From positions 7,834,095 through 7,898,094 of the forward strand of contig JAJEKV010000063.1 of assembly GCA_021234155.1 (NCBI GenBank): a stretch of DNA of 64,000 nt. Direction: 5' to 3'. This stretch comes from Isoetes taiwanensis. Lineage: Eukaryota > Streptophyta > Lycopodiopsida > Isoetales > Isoetaceae. Position numbers and translations under genes: made by a program. The notes under the pieces are model-generated. The model ran no database searches. It saw only the letters and a program-made list of their open reading frames with translations, and was not told the origin of the DNA. The stretch's first letter is position 1; each line of letters starts with the position of its first letter. This document shows positions 44,805 through 59,700 of this stretch, piece after piece.

Positions 44805-45651
44805 AAAATTTTATAGACTTTTTTTTTTTTTTTTTTTTAAACGGACAAAAGCCAAAAGTTTATTAATCGGATAAAAAAGTACAAAATTGACATGTCTCAT
44901 CTAAGCTGTGTAAGCACAAAAGATGCCATAGGAGCCACCGAACACGGAGCACAATGTACTTACTCCGAGGAAAGGGAGCTCAACGATAAGAATCAATTGC
45001 GAAGATCTTGAATCGGATCGTTCCATCATTTCTTAATCAAGAGAGGAGCACTCATATCACAAGATTATCTTTTTACGGGCCACCGTAATACCACCATGTG
45101 CAGTGAATAACGCCTTTGAAGATTTGAGGTACCGCGGCGGCTCCCCATATCGACCATAGCCAACCAAACAAGATGGAATGCCTCGTTTTAGCCGAGGGCC
45201 ATGCATTAGGATAGACACAAGAGGATGCGCCACAAATTCAATGTCTTGTTAAAACAAGCCTTGTAGTCAGGGGATACGCTTCCGGTTGAACCTCTGGACA
45301 ACCAAAGAGACAGTGCCAAGAGTCTCAACGGCTGAAAGGCAGAGCGGGCATATTGCAGATATGTGAGGATCATAGCGATGTCGGAAGGCATTAACACGCA
45401 GGCACCTACGGATAACCTGCCACCATAGTACAGAAACTTTAGGGTGGAGCAACCTATCCCAAAGCCATCGCCATGTACGACACAAAGTGCACTGTGGAAT
45501 CTGTAGGTGCCACCCATCTGGCAACTGGAGGGGTTGTGGTGCTAAAAGAAGGCGATATACTGATCTGACAAAGTGCTGAAGAATGTGTTGGAAAAGATGT
45601 GTGATGATATTGATCTTGCAAAAAGGCACCTTGGATGGTAGATTAGACTGG
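44805..45651 (-). mobile_element. 5'-truncated LINE 3' end
   Basis: Minus-strand frames 45629-45206 contain a zf-RVT-like domain, the zinc-binding region after LINE reverse transcriptase: RLLHPKVSVLWWQVIRRCLR, then ISAICPLCLSAVETLGTV. A T18 run at 44821-44838 is the poly(A) tail of a minus-strand LINE. AGTTAGGACTTCAA stands at 44791-44804 and again at 45652-45665, a 14-bp target duplication. About 16 bp of extra sequence lies between the tail and the left duplication. Only the last 0.85 kb was inserted, so the copy was dead on arrival. Confidence 0.85.
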
Positions 45652-45665
45652 AGTTAGGACTTCAA

Positions 45666-48600
45666 GACATATTCAGAAATTTGCGCAAGGCAATGATTTG
45701 AATGTTTGATGGCATAGTCGGAAGTACATTGACATGTTGATTGTTTTTCGCCTGTCTCTATCTGATTTTCTTTTTGCTACCTTTTTCCAAAGTGGCATTT
45801 GACTGGACATTATAGAATGAATTCAAAATGGTTAAGCTCTTTTCCGTGATTCATTTGACATTCAAATGGAAAAAATGTTGTAAAAAGGGAACATCCATCA
45901 ACTGAGTTAAATCGAATGAGAAATTTTTTACACAATATCTAAAAGCACGTGCAATACTTGATTTTTCAAAACTAGATATACAAAAACGATGGCGAACGGT
46001 TTCTTGCGCCCACTGGCCACGCTAGGGCGGTAAATGTGGGGAGGAGGTCATTTCGCTACAACCATCCTTGTAGATTAAAATTCGCAATTTGATGCTAGTG
46101 GGGTTTGCTGGTGTCCAGGGGATCTTTCCTAGAAGGTGGGGAGAATGTGACATTCTAACATAATATACGATGTGAATACGATAATATATCTTTGCCGCCA
46201 CTAGTATGTAATCCAACGACATGTACGCACGACAATCATGTAAGGGTTGTACCATGGGAATATGAACCATTGAACCATATAACATGTGCCATATGACCAC
46301 TGATCACCAATCTATCAAGGTATGATTCGAACTCTAAAACTCTTCGATTCCCACTCTGAAACAGATTTGTATCTGAATAATGAACCATTCTCTGTCTGTC
46401 AAAGACCTGGAACCTGTTTCCCAAGGACGCCAAGATTCCCACTCTCCACCCTAGCCATCCCCAACATGGATGCTGGCCCTGGAACCCAAGCCTGTTCGAG
46501 TCGGTATCCTTCCGTCTTAGAGAATTTCAGATCCTCGTGATCTTCTACTCTCCAATGAACTCAAATCTCTAACTATGTATTATTAGAGTGCAGATCTCCA
46601 TTATTTCGCCTCATTGGATGGAGATAGTAGGACTGTAGTTTCTGGTGGATGATGTTTCTAGAGCAATCCCTCATTAGTACCCCAAGAATGGCTCTAGGAG
46701 CCCCACCGTGGCCATGGGTATGTGTCAGGACCCATCTATTATGAAGCTACTTTTTGGCTATAGTTGGTCCCTGAGTGAAAGGGAAATTTGTTTGGGGAAC
46801 AGCCAGGGCTAGGGGTTTGAATTTAGTTTCGTCACGGGCAGGGGCAAGGCATGGGATTTGGACACCTCCCAGGCATGGGTCATTCTCAAGTGAGGTTCAA
46901 GTCGGATTGAAGCAGCTGGTTTCTCAGCTCATCTATAGCTGGGATAATGGACCTCTAGAGAGATCCCTCCCACCACTCCAGATCAGGAGATGCAAACCCA
47001 AGAGTGAAGCTCATTGTCATGAATTCATTCCACATTTGACTTTGAGGACCCAAACCACTCCCATCCCCACGAGTTTGAGCCTAGATTCTCCTTCTCTGGT
47101 TGATGCCAACATATTTTATTTGACCGGGATGAGTTATGGTTATGGTGAGCCAACCTTCCCAGGTGGATAATCTCATTTCAGGTGGATACTCATATGTTTA
47201 TATTTTATGCTTCTTCATGTACTTTAGGTAGATCCCCTGAGATGGGATCGAATGAGGACGCCTGATCACCCCCACGTAGGTTCCTGCAATTCCCAACCTA
47301 CTCAAGAACCCCATTTGGACACAGATGGACTCCATGGAAGGAGGCACTCCATTAGGAGGGATGAACTCTGAAGTTCTGCATGTAGGCACCCCAGGAGGCC
47401 TGAGGGGGGACGCCTACAAGGGCCTCCATCTCTGATGGACTCTGAGGTGAGCCATTTTGAGGACAACAGATTCATAGAAGTCTTCACATAGAGCCTCCCT
47501 GACTGGACAAGGCGAGGAGGCACCCCAGTTTTTATCTCCAGAGGGACCCCTTCAAAAGAATAGTTTGCTCGAATTACAATTGGACTCAGGCTGTGCAACT
47601 TAATTGATCTTACTCACCATAGATGTATGCCACCCATCACTCTACACACCTCAGATGGAGAACCTATCATCATGGCATCACATTCTTGAAAACAGTTCCT
47701 AATATTCTCGAACTCACAAATGATTATTCTACATTTAAAAATTTATTCTGATATGGAATAGATGGGTTTTGGAAATGTTGAATAATGGAATTTGAAGCCC
47801 TCATTGAAAGCCTCCTATTAGAATTTGTTAATACATGAGTAGGAATATTCTACCAAATTGAAAATGTGAAAGACAAATTTGGATTACGTGGGAACCTGCT
47901 GCTACTGAGAAAGATCATGGGGTACTGTCACCCAACCCAGAGCTAAGGGCTTAAAAGGCATGGTAGAACTCACACCTTAGTCTTGACCCTCCTGCTGGTA
48001 GGACCCCCAATGACATGGAAAGAGGATCTCGATCCTGCCTCCTGCTCCTATAAGATAGCAGGCTCATTTGGCTCTGCCTTCACCATGATCTGCTTTTCAG
48101 GACCCTGAGTAGCTCTGGCTCCACACCCACACCTCTGCCACATCCCAAGTGCCAACGATCTTTCATGGAATGATTTCTTTTTGTACCACCTTTGTTTCTT
48201 GTATCCCCAAGATATGATGACTCACCTAGTTTAGGTACCCTTCCTGTTGTTGATCTTCATTTATTCAGATCTATCTCCCACCACTCCAAATGAAACCCGG
48301 TTGAAGTTTATCACCTTTGTTTCCGAAGTCTCAATCAACCAATATCTCCTGAGGATCAACAAAATACCCATTATCTGAAAATTTGTTTCTCTGAAAGCTC
48401 AGACTTCCCTTGAAATGATGGATCACCTATTCTAATCATTGACAATAACTCCACTTAAGAGGAAGGCCATGATCCATATTATCCCCTTTTCCTCCATTAA
48501 TACAACCACCTCTTTGTTTTGAATTTCCCCAACTAATGAAACTTGAAGAAATTATTTATACACATGGTGAATTACTGGTTAGGATTTGATCTTAGGAAAC

Positions 48601-50640
48601 ATTGATATTCACTGGCCCACTTCATTTGATACACCCATCAATGATGTAAAAGGTTCTTGATCAGATATTTTATCCCCCTTCTCCATATATACGAACCATC
48701 TTTGTTTTGAATCTCCCAACCTTTAATTAAAACGGAAATTGATATTATGATGTGAAATACTATTCTAGATTGTTTCTATAAAATCGAGTTGGACTAGTGC
48801 TGGCTGTTTATGGATATAGTGGGTGGTGGATTCGGTGTTGTCAATCCTCTACCCCTTCGATGGGTCTTCACCTATTTCTCCTCACCCCACAAAATTTCTA
48901 CTCACGGATCCCAGCTCCTGAACCTAAGTTTGATCTATCAATTTCGTCGGTGATGCTCCATTTTGCCAGGCCACGCCTACTCCATCCCATCATGATTCTT
49001 TTCACTTAGATTCATGGCTTTCTTACTTCCACTTTCGTTCTTAGCTTGATCCCACATCTCCATATCCAAATTTTGCAACTTATCTCGCTGAAATCAATCT
49101 CCCAGAGGTTTCCAGCTGAGGTTCTGCAGCAAAACAATTTGGATCTTGATTAATCCCGAATGGATGCAAATATCCCTAAGAAAATTAACAAAGAATGGAG
49201 GATGAAATCTTTCATATCCTACGACATGTTTTATGTATTTTTGAATTCATTTACTTTCTTCTTACTATGTTTTTGTTGAATTTTGTCCCCACCTTTGATG
49301 TTTTGAGGTTCATAATCAATGGATCCATCTAATGCAGCTCAGCTAAACCAACGGAGTGACGGACCAAGGAAGATATCTTCTAAGATATAGTCCCGAATAT
49401 GGCGAGGACGGAAGGGCTTGAAAAGAAATTTATATGACATTCATCCATGCATCGGGTAATATTTGATTTTATTTCTGGATTCTTTGCTCGGACCTCTTCA
49501 CACCCAAGAATACCTGAGTTTCGATTTCACTCGGCCTACCAGCACGTGAGTCAAGTTCGATGATCACCAGCAAAGCACTTTGAAACAGGCCCATGATTAC
49601 CTGCCCGGAACATTATGTTTTCCTGGGCACAACATTTGAAACGAATGAACTCGGTATTTATATCATGCGATCTGTTGATTCTTTCTCGGTGCTTAAATAT
49701 TCATCTAACATAGGAACATTCACAGACCCTGCATGAGCGGAGGAGCCAACAAAAGAGGCTCTGAAACCCGGCGCGCACCCGCATGATAATGCTGCTGAAA
49801 TGACCACGTTCAGAAATTTACAGGCTAAATGCATTGACCAAAAAGAAAACAAAATAAATTGCCAAATATCCGAATCCAGGGCTGGAAGAGGTACGTTCGC
49901 TGAGAAACTTATGAAAGATAGAGTTGAGGTGTCAGGTGCCGCTAAGCTTGGTTTGAGTGGGAAGTTCTTAAAATTTGAAGGAAGGAGAACAATGACATAG
50001 ATAATAGATCATTTGGAGGAATTCTTTGAACTAAACGATATGTTTCATAGATCCACGATGCTGGCGAGGCGATCTCGGTTGGTAGTTCCCACAAGATAGT
50101 GGAACAAGTAACAATTTGAGGTTAGGATAATGATACTTTGAGGAATTCCTTGGTCCAAACATAAGCTTTTGGAGGACTACGGTGATGTGTTAAGATAAGA
50201 TCCTCCGCCATAGTCTTTGCGGTTATATGTATCACCAAGACTTGGACTTGGTTAGATTGCCACTCCATAAGGATAAGGTTGGATGCAAAACTATATGCCA
50301 GATGAATTTGTACATATGGTTCCGGACCGAACATGTCAAGAAAAGATATGGATGGCGAAATTCTATCGTTTAAGGTGAGGTCATTGGTTTTCACTAAGAT
50401 GACAGATGAGCGGTATGACCACACAAATGCAAGCTCGGCTATTTGTTAGCGTCAAAAGTGGGTTCATTTGAATTCTACCCATGTGGTCCTAAAAGAATTA
50501 CAGGTTTAGGCCCATGGTTCACCGGGAAGATTTGATACAGTGGTTCCGAAGAAGTGGCACTAAAACCCTATATTTACTTCCTCTTTTCCACCGGCTGGAA
50601 CATCCCGGCTCGTGAACAAACAATGGCGGTCTGGCTGGTA
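45666..50640. other. Gene-poor DNA, nothing recognised
   Basis: Many short frames on both strands, none over 131 codons and none with a motif I can name. The plus-strand frame 46775-47170 (131 codons) and minus-strand frame 47598-47302 are the longest. 46440-47650 and 47930-48130 are less AT-rich and may be decayed element sequence. Confidence 0.4.
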
Positions 50641-53600
50641 CTCTCGACTGTTTCATTTTAATGCACGTTTCATTAACTGCTCTCAAAACCATTGCTTTGT
50701 GGCCAAATTGTTCTTCATCTATCTTAAAACGTAGCGAGTTTTATTTTGATCTTTTCCTCATCTCATCCGAATCTAGGGGTCATTCACTTCCTTGCGGCAC
50801 GGTTCCATGTTTATATGGATTAAAAACAGCACCCATCTATTCTCCACATTCCTGACCTCGTCGAATCCTGAAGCCCAGAATTTCTAAACAAAAACGTAAT
50901 CACTAAAACTTATTTCGTATCCGGAAAACGTTTCCAAAACTCTCGAATTGTTCACCGCCATCTGCCACTCTATGAAGTTGTGTGGAAATTTGAATTCCCC
51001 TTCTGATTCTTTTCCATGATTCCCGGAAAGCATTCGCAACATTCTCAGGGTCTCGAAACCGCCTTTAGCGACCGTTTTTCCCAACCTTTATGAACCCTCC
51101 CTTCGTCTACCGTGTCTCAAATTTATCTCATATTCCTACACCAAAATACGTAGGTCAAAACAAAGCCACCATGAATGGTACAAAAACAGTAAACAATCTT
51201 AGTACTGGTTTCAATATGTTCTTCCAGGCCCACCTGCGACAATTATTTTGAATTTCTTCTCTTGGATACGTTACCGTTAGGTCCATATAATTTATTGTTA
51301 ATTTGAGAGTTAGCGCCTTTCATGTGTGAATACCACTTTCACTTTCATCTCTTGACAAATAAGAGGACCTTCAAAGTTTCACCATGGAAGCGATATGCCT
51401 TCCCTTATATGTATGTTGGTCCGTGGACCACAACCATTAACGAAATTTTACACTGACCATGAATTTTTCATCATGTCTTTACTTTGTTAATTGTAAGTCA
51501 ATAAAATCAAGCCTTTATGCGATGGGACAATGCGATGTCTCTCTCTCGTCCTTTTTACTTTCCGAAGCAGGTTTCTGGCTGAACCTGGAGAGCAAAACCC
51601 TTAAACTGATACCCCTCTTTCCTCAAACGTCATTGTAAAATGAAACCCGCACAACATACCGCAGCGACCATAAAGAAAATTGTAATAACATATAGCATGC
51701 GTAATCAAACTAACCCCGAGTTCTCCAGAAGTGTAATGGATGCACGATCTTGAATCATTTAGCCAATCTAACTTTTATAATTATTGTTTCTTTGTGGCTG
51801 GAGACACCTCGTACATCTCCAAAGTCAATTTACGCCAGTTTCCTCTCATCATATAGGTCCGTCATTTGCATTCTTTCTCGAACATGGACTGCCAACCACC
51901 ACTGATTGACCGCGAGCCTAATCTTCTCGGCCAATCGAATCCACACACAATCTTCTATTCAAATTCATTATTTGCTTGGCAAAAAGCGCACTTGTTGCCT
52001 CTACCTATTGACTATAAAAGCGCCATTGTTACATCTGCTTCCAGCACATCTCTGTGGAGCCTTCAACACTTATGAGCTGCAAAAAGACTCCCTCAAATTG
52101 TTTTAATTCGCTGTGCTTTAATTCTTTATCGCTTTGAGGTGATCTAATTGCATTCACCCTTCTAGCACTCTAGAATTTCCACTCTTTCTTCGCATGTTAC
52201 CCTCACGTAATTCGTCGTCTACCTTTGACAACTTCTTTTTTTCCAAATCACAACAAACCTTCTACCAACAGAGATCATTTGCAACCCTGATTCTTTGTTA
52301 AGGCTGAAATAGTCTACTTCCTTTTTCTTCTTTCTTTGAATCCTCTTATTTCGCTCATCTTTTGAAAGAGTTTCATATTTCCTCTTGGTTTTGTGCCTCG
52401 TGATGAGCCCATAGTACCCCATATTTCGATGAAAGTCAACTTAACTATACCAAACAAATTTATCAATGCAAATAAATTTCTATTATAGCAAAATTGTGAT
52501 ATGAGAGAGCCGATCTAACCTTCAAAGATTGCCAATATCCAGCGTAACCCCCAAAGATTCCTCGTTCGAGATTCCACCATATGTCAGCTTAGTTTTTTAT
52601 AAACTAAAATTTAAAATCGTACAATTTATTACGTTGAAATCATGTTCAAAGTCCATAAATTCAAAGACTCCGTCTTTAAAGCAAAGACTCATTGAATGAA
52701 TCGCTCCATATTGAAAGCAAGATAATTACATCAATCACAATTTAGAAATCAAGTGTAATTCAACAACGGATACGGCTTAATTTAACAAGGATCTCGACCT
52801 TTTCATCTTCATGATGCAAATTCTCGATCCCAATTTTCAATTTTATATGTAGTTTTCATTTCTCCCGAAACTAACGCTTCGGCGAAATGCATACCAGTGG
52901 TGATTCTTCAGGTAATTTTCTCGCTAGTTCGCGGAAAGACTTTAGGAAATCACGAATTGTTGACTAACACTTTGCATGCCCCCAAGATTCTCCTCCTCAG
53001 CATCAAATTGGCGCACAATGCAGCTTTGGAATAGAATGCAGTATGGAATCATCTTCAACTCAGCTGAACTATAGTTTGCTTCAAGAAACGCTTTGAAACA
53101 ACATAATCTTTTGAAGGCTGCGCAAGATTTGAATTGGGCTGGAAATTTCTTCGAATTGCGATTGTAAACTAAAATTTCTTGATCGATGACTTGGCCGCAA
53201 TACATTCTCGATGGATCTTTGACTCGCCAAGGTCGGCTATATGGGTGAAGTGCCCGACGAAACGGAAGGGTCAAATCGAAAAAAATCTTGATGGCAGATT
53301 ATATTAAAGACTCACAGGAAATCTAAAAGCGACATGATTTTTTGAGTAAAGGCGTAAAAAGTATCCTCCATCTGAAATTCGTCCAAGCCAGAGCTTTTGT
53401 CCTAAGAAAAATAACCCTAACGTTCTTTGAATCTTCCATGTAAAGAACTGCAATGAAAATTGGTGCATTGCATATGTTCCACACTTTCCGGAGGAGCATA
53501 TGGTCTTGCATTGTACGAATGCATGGAGAATGTACAAAAATAAGGTGTTTCTAATTTTGATGATTTTAAATTACGGCATGAGATACATCTATGTCAGACT

Positions 53601-56600
53601 TTTGTATTTGTTTTGCCATATAGGTCTTATTGGATCTCAAATGGCGTAATCAATAAAGTAAAGTAATATACGTAGTAGACTCAAGTCCCTTTTGCACCTC
53701 CTTGCGAAGAAAAATATCTTCTTGCTATTAATAAGAAAAAGACAGACATAAGAAACTGCTTTCAAGGCAAATCTAATCACACAATATGTCACTTTCTTCC
53801 AAGATTTGCTCTAATCACACCTTGTCACTTTCTTCCAAGATTTGCTCAAATAACATTTTGCCTCTTTGAATTTATCGCTTAAAATCAATTTTAAGACTCT
53901 CAAAAGATGCTCCATCTTAAATCTAGCCTAAAAACATCATATCCAATAGCCAAAATACATAAGCATGGCATCCAGTTAAAACCGCTACTTACCGTAATTT
54001 TAGTAGTCAGTGTTTGTCACTGCATTGAGTGGAATATGAAGTACAAGATTTGTGCCTATCCATAGTCCAGTATCCTATTCCGTGACATGCTGAACTCAGC
54101 GCTTTTTTCAACTTCTAAATATTAATGTATTTAAAATAAATTGTTTATCATGAAGTTGGGATATCTTCAAGGAGTTTCTTAGCTCTGGATTTACATCTTT
54201 AAATACTTACCTTTTCATAAAGTTGCACAAATCAAGGATCAAATGCTTTTTCTTTTTAATTCCAATGAAAGTGTAATGCAATTCAAATTAATTGGCATGG
54301 CAGGATAACACCTGTTGTAGTTGTATAGGTCTTAGTTTATCATGAAGCTACGCGAAAAGCATGTGGTCTGGAGACTCAGCGGAAGGCGACTAGGCTCAAT
54401 TCGGCGCTTCTGGGGAATGTATCGGTGCTCGATGGATGAGGCGAGGCCAATCTCCGCCGCTCTCCGCAGCTTGATCCTCGCCTAAACCCGCTTTCACCTC
54501 GTGCCAATTTCATCATTAGAGGGCAGCGCAGGCTGCACCAGATTCTATTTAGGTTTCTTCAAATTTGCATCTTGCGCGATGTGCCGCATCGCCTGCGCAG
54601 ATTTTCCTCGTGAGGAGGGAAAACGCCCATTCGGTGACCTCATCGCTCTCTTTGAAACCCGCGGTGAGGAAACCACGTTCTCGGAAAAATTTGTTGTTTC
54701 GTATCTTCAAATTCAGTAAGTCATCACGTTGCATATTTTCCACTTCCATTCTTGTCAAGAACTCCCCAGCCTTTTGTCCTAATTGAGCTTCGTCCCTCCA
54801 AAATGAGTACCTAAAAATCAGTCAAATAGCTTAGTCCTCGTTTCAAACATAAGTTACGAGGGAGTGACCACAAAACCTGTGGACCGGCCAACAAAGATCA
54901 GAAGATCATTCTCAATTGAGAGCCAGCGAATTAAGAAAGGTGGGTCTATTGTTGCAATGCCAAGAGAAATCTCCGGCATATTGTAAGCTAATATGCTCAG
55001 GAAGTTTGAAGTGACTCCGGTTCCGTCCGTAAACATGATCAAGAAGCTTCAAAGAACCAGGACTCTTCTTGCACTAAAATGATCGCGAGTCAACCGTGAC
55101 ACTTCCATGGAAGATTGTTGCGCCCCAAAACCGCTTCAAGAAAAGTATAACCGAAGGCCGCAAACAACCAAAGACGGCGTAAGATCCGAATTATTAGCGA
55201 ATTTCTTCGGGCTCGGGATTCGAAGTTTGAGGCAAAGCATGATCATGAAATCATAAAGTTTAAGGAAATTCAAAGATGATCTTCTCTCCCTCGGCTGTCG
55301 GGCCGGAATCAGTTACAACATCGAGGGTGGAGCACGGTAATCGCCATGGTATAAGCTTACCCCCTACAAAGATCGTTCCACTGTGATTCAAATGGTCATT
55401 TTAACTCTCGCGGAAGCTTCTCAATGGATGTTCAACGCTTTAAAGATTGTAACCCGGAACCTGACAAGTAAATAACAACCTGCATTAATTGTCAAGTCAA
55501 AAAAATCCCTACCCCGGCAAATATGACAAAATAAATGGCACTCCCCTTTCAAAATGTTCTTTCCTAATTCTACTATAGGGGAGTGCGTCCTTTGGTAATA
55601 TGGATGGTAAGGATTTGTAAAGGGCTCTCATAGATCTTTTTGCTATCCAAGATAAAAGAGGCTTTTCAGGAAGTATTCTTCTCATGGTATTTTAGTTCAC
55701 TTAAAATCACCGCCCTCGCATTTAAGGAAGTTAAAAGTCGGATCAATAAAATTTCCAACATTCCTATTCTTTCTTAATTCAAAGATGGATTCCGTAACTT
55801 TTCGACATTTGCGTAGACAAGAGAATCACATGAAATACATTCTACTTAAAAATCTCTTCTACAAGCACTGTCCTCTACATTATGAAATGGAATCCTCTTT
55901 ATATCCCGTGAAATTTCACCATTGCTACCCACCACTTGCCCTAATTTGCCTCCCTTTGTTTTGGACAACAATCATCTTAAATTGGTGAGTGTTTCTGGGG
56001 AAGTAATTCATCTTTATTCCCCAAACTGATTTTCCTTCCATATGTATCCGCGAAGGGAATTAACTCAACCGGGAGAAATATATTGTCTAAGAATTGATGA
56101 GGACACCTTCGGATATCAAGATCGTACCATCAAAACCCCACTATTGAGCCTAAAAGGGACAACCTAAATTCCTAAGGGGAAAGTTCGCGTATCAAACTCA
56201 TGGAAGAAGGAAGGAATGGGTCCCTAAAAGGGATTCAAAAGCAGCACACCTTTGAGAAGTTGGGAATGCATAAGATATTGACATCTCGCATTTAAGTAAT
56301 AAGAATCAAGCATCCAAATGCCTAAGAAGATGATCCTAAGTGATAGTGATAACCGCTTATCCGGAAAGGTGCTTATTTAGAATACATCATTGATAAGACT
56401 CCGAAGTGGAAGAAATGCTAAATCCTTGCGCATTGTTTCCTACTACGTAAAAAGAAAAATAGCAGAAGACAAACCCCCGAAGCCATCGAGAGAAGCTCAA
56501 GGATATTCAAAAACCGATTTTATGGATATTAACTAGATGTGTGTCTTGGAATCTCCTACACACTTCTAATGTTAAAAGAGATAGATTAAAGGTTTGTCTT

Positions 56601-56660
56601 CGACTATAAAAGTTTCTATTACGTTTTTCTTCCAGAACATAAGCTTCATGATGATGATTT
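50641..56660. other. Gene-poor DNA, nothing recognised
   Basis: The minus-strand frame 53274-52942 (110 codons) reads as plausible protein (MYCGQVIDQEILVY, ELKMIPYCILFQ) but I recognise no family. The frame 52422-52219 is very Lys-rich. A 36-bp direct duplication (TGTCACTTTCTTCCAAGATT) lies at 53784-53846. 54370-54700 is GC-richer with no motif. Confidence 0.4.
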
Positions 56661-56663
56661 TTC

Positions 56664-56702
56664 TATCTATCTATATATCTATCTATCTATCTATCTATCT
56701 AA
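56664..56702. repeat. (ATCT)n microsatellite
   Basis: About nine CTAT units, immediately outside the left end of the inverted TIR element. Confidence 0.9.
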
Positions 56703-56717
56703 TTTTGTTTAATACAG

Positions 56718-59700
56718 CCCTCGGGTTTCCTACCCATTGAAACCCCGTATGACCCAAGAGTGGATCGGTAGGGTTTTTGAACTCTCGACGTCCTCAGAGC
56801 ACGATCATCGCTTCATACCTGGTCAATCACCATTCTCCGTGAGGTGGTCGAAGGGGAGTTGGGCGGAAGCCTAACCGTCTTCATATAATGCGAATTCCTA
56901 CCGCTCTAAATCTTCTATTATGTACATTACATGTTCTGCAAGCATTTGATTACGCTCTTTGCTATCCGAATTCCCATGTATTTATGGTGGCATTGGCGTC
57001 GTCGCCTTTCAGCCGGAGCTTCAAGTTTTTCCTTTAGGTTGATTCTTTTCAAGTTTTTCGCACTTTTGCCTTTTTAACTTGTATTTTTACAAAGTAATCT
57101 AAAATAGAAAGAAGATATTTTCTTTTCAAAACTGGCAGAGTTGTAAGGAGCAAGAAACGCTCTAAAATCAGAAACACAAAGGATAATGTGAGGGAGCAAG
57201 TATGCTATGTTCTTCCTTTCCAAACATAGAGTTAACGGATTCGACCAAGACAGTCTATTTTGTGTGGCAATACATATTATTGCATTATTGCACTGCCAAC
57301 ATTTTCCTCGCATCCAAGGGCATTATGATGAGCCCAAATATTGTAATAATACTTTGTCGAACATCCACTTCAAATGTCTCTTTTATCCGATAAGTAGAGA
57401 ACATCATGCATTAGATATTTTTGTATACCTAGATGTGCTAGGCATAAAGCAAATATTTGGTGTGCCTTACAAACTCTAAGTTTTTATTCTAACCTACTTG
57501 CAAAATGTTAAAATAGATTTCCTCGGTTGGAGCAAAAGTTTTGAGCAAGATGTTTGGTATGTTTAGTTCATCTTTTCTTTTTCAAGATCAAAACTCTTTC
57601 CCTTTGTATACAAACGAAGTTGTCTCTTCATTGTTGGAGTAATTGGTTTCCCACGCTTCCTATCTCTAAGACTCTACATTAGGATTGTTTATCCCTTCAT
57701 TTAATAAAACAGAATGATACATTTAATGTTAATTGATGATTCCACCAAAGAACGGTTGTAGAGCATATTTTTCTCCATCTATTGATCCTTGCCCTGCATA
57801 TTTCCTTCCATATTTTCTATGTACCATGTCATTCCATGTCTTTTTTCTCAATACATTGCGCTACATATTAGAAACCTGTGAAATAAATTTTGAAATGTAG
57901 GATGATGTTTCTCGCACGTTATGCAAGGTTTTAATTCTTTGTTTTGTTTTCCCACCAACAATGTATGAGATAACAAGTTCACTTATTTGACCAATATCTC
58001 GTGGGCATGGTTGGCTATTATTTAGCATAGTTATATTTATCACCTGTTAACCATCTTTTCTTTGCCGCAAGTAAAGTATGATTGAGGTTTTTTTTGTACT
58101 CGTGTATGCATATTCTAAACCCAAAACCTTTTAGTTTAGGTTTACTCAAGCGCATGTTTTTTTAACAAGCAATCAGTTTCCGGGTGCATTTTGGAAAATT
58201 CAAAGTAGAAAGATTTTTGAGGTTCCAATGCAAGCGGATTCCTGAGGGAGGTTTTGCATTTTCGCTTCCGTGAGGTACTTTGTGCATTTTATTTCATCCC
58301 GCTCTCGATGTCTTTTATCTTTCTAATCCACCTGCAAAGATGTTGTCGCAGAATACAAGATCACTCTAACGCTGAAGGTTCCAATTTTTGCAAATGAATC
58401 ATGCAAGATGATATTCTTAAGCAAGATTAGGTTCATGCATAAGTATCTCGGCCTTAATCTAAGTAAGTGTTTTATGTTGAGTAGAGAGATTTAAACATCA
58501 AGAATTTTTCTTGTATCCTTTCTTTCAATTTTGTATCCTTTTCAGCTTGCTTAACTCGCTACCGGCCACCCTCGAGTTTGAAGAAAATCCCAAAAGCGGT
58601 AATGAGGGACCCATGATTTAAAACTTGGAAGTGAAACTTTAAATCATTGCAAGGACTTACATCAAGTGGTATACATTATTCTTTCTATTTTATCATGAGT
58701 ATTATAGACTTTATCAAAAGTTTCTATACATTCTCGAGTATTGTACAAAATTTTACATTTTAGATTGCATGTTGTATTCATGAAACGGATTCCCATGCAG
58801 AGTAGATCTCATAAGGTGGAGGCATCACATCTTAAATTAGAGAAGGACCGCCTCATTTTCATTAACACAAAAATGTTCCGAATGCATTTCTTTCCAAAAC
58901 ATTGTCATGGTATATTTGAATGCTATGGGATATGTGTTGGTCATAAAATAGGGAGATTAAGTGGTTTATCCTTGATTTTCCTTCCATGACACATGTAGCA
59001 TGATAAATGTAGCTTTACTTTTTCGCTTTAGGATAGATAACCATCTTAGCGCTTGTAATTGCTTTTACGCTTATTATCATGCCTAATCATTGCTTACTTT
59101 ATGGGCATCCGGAACATGAATACTTAGATCTTCTATTTAGGTGTTGGGTGTTTTCATGTGGATACTTTGCGTACTTGCTTATCCTGAGTAACAAAGTAAA
59201 GATACGAAGATGGCATTGTATCCATCTAAGGTGTTGGGGCTCACTGTCAAACATTCCTTCCTTTATGTACTTAGCATAGAAATTTTATTCATCTAAGATT
59301 TTGGTTTTAAGTGGTTCAATCCCACTTTGTAACGTTAGAAAAGCTATGTTGTATACCTCAAACTATCGCAGCTTCTAAATGCAAAGTTGATATTATAGTT
59401 GATTTTGCTCTAATCATCAATTTAGAATGTTTTCATTTTGTCCATCATTTGATATACATAGTCAAAGTGCTTTCAACTCCACCAAGATCTTTCATTTATT
59501 TAAAAATATGTTTCTATATGGAATGAGGTGCACATTAAAAACATCTATATCTATGGATATAAGGTGGTGCATGGTTCAATTACCAAAAAATTTCACTTCA
59601 TCTATGGATTAAGGATGATGCATAGTTCATCAACATCATGTGTAACAACATGCAACCGTTGATCCCATGTTTACAACCATATAGGAAGTTCCAATATTAT

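Noticed and set aside
56705-56717. 8-bp target duplication for the inverted 3.3 kb element
   Set aside because: TAATACAG and ATTAAAGC share only a few bases; no reliable duplication remains.
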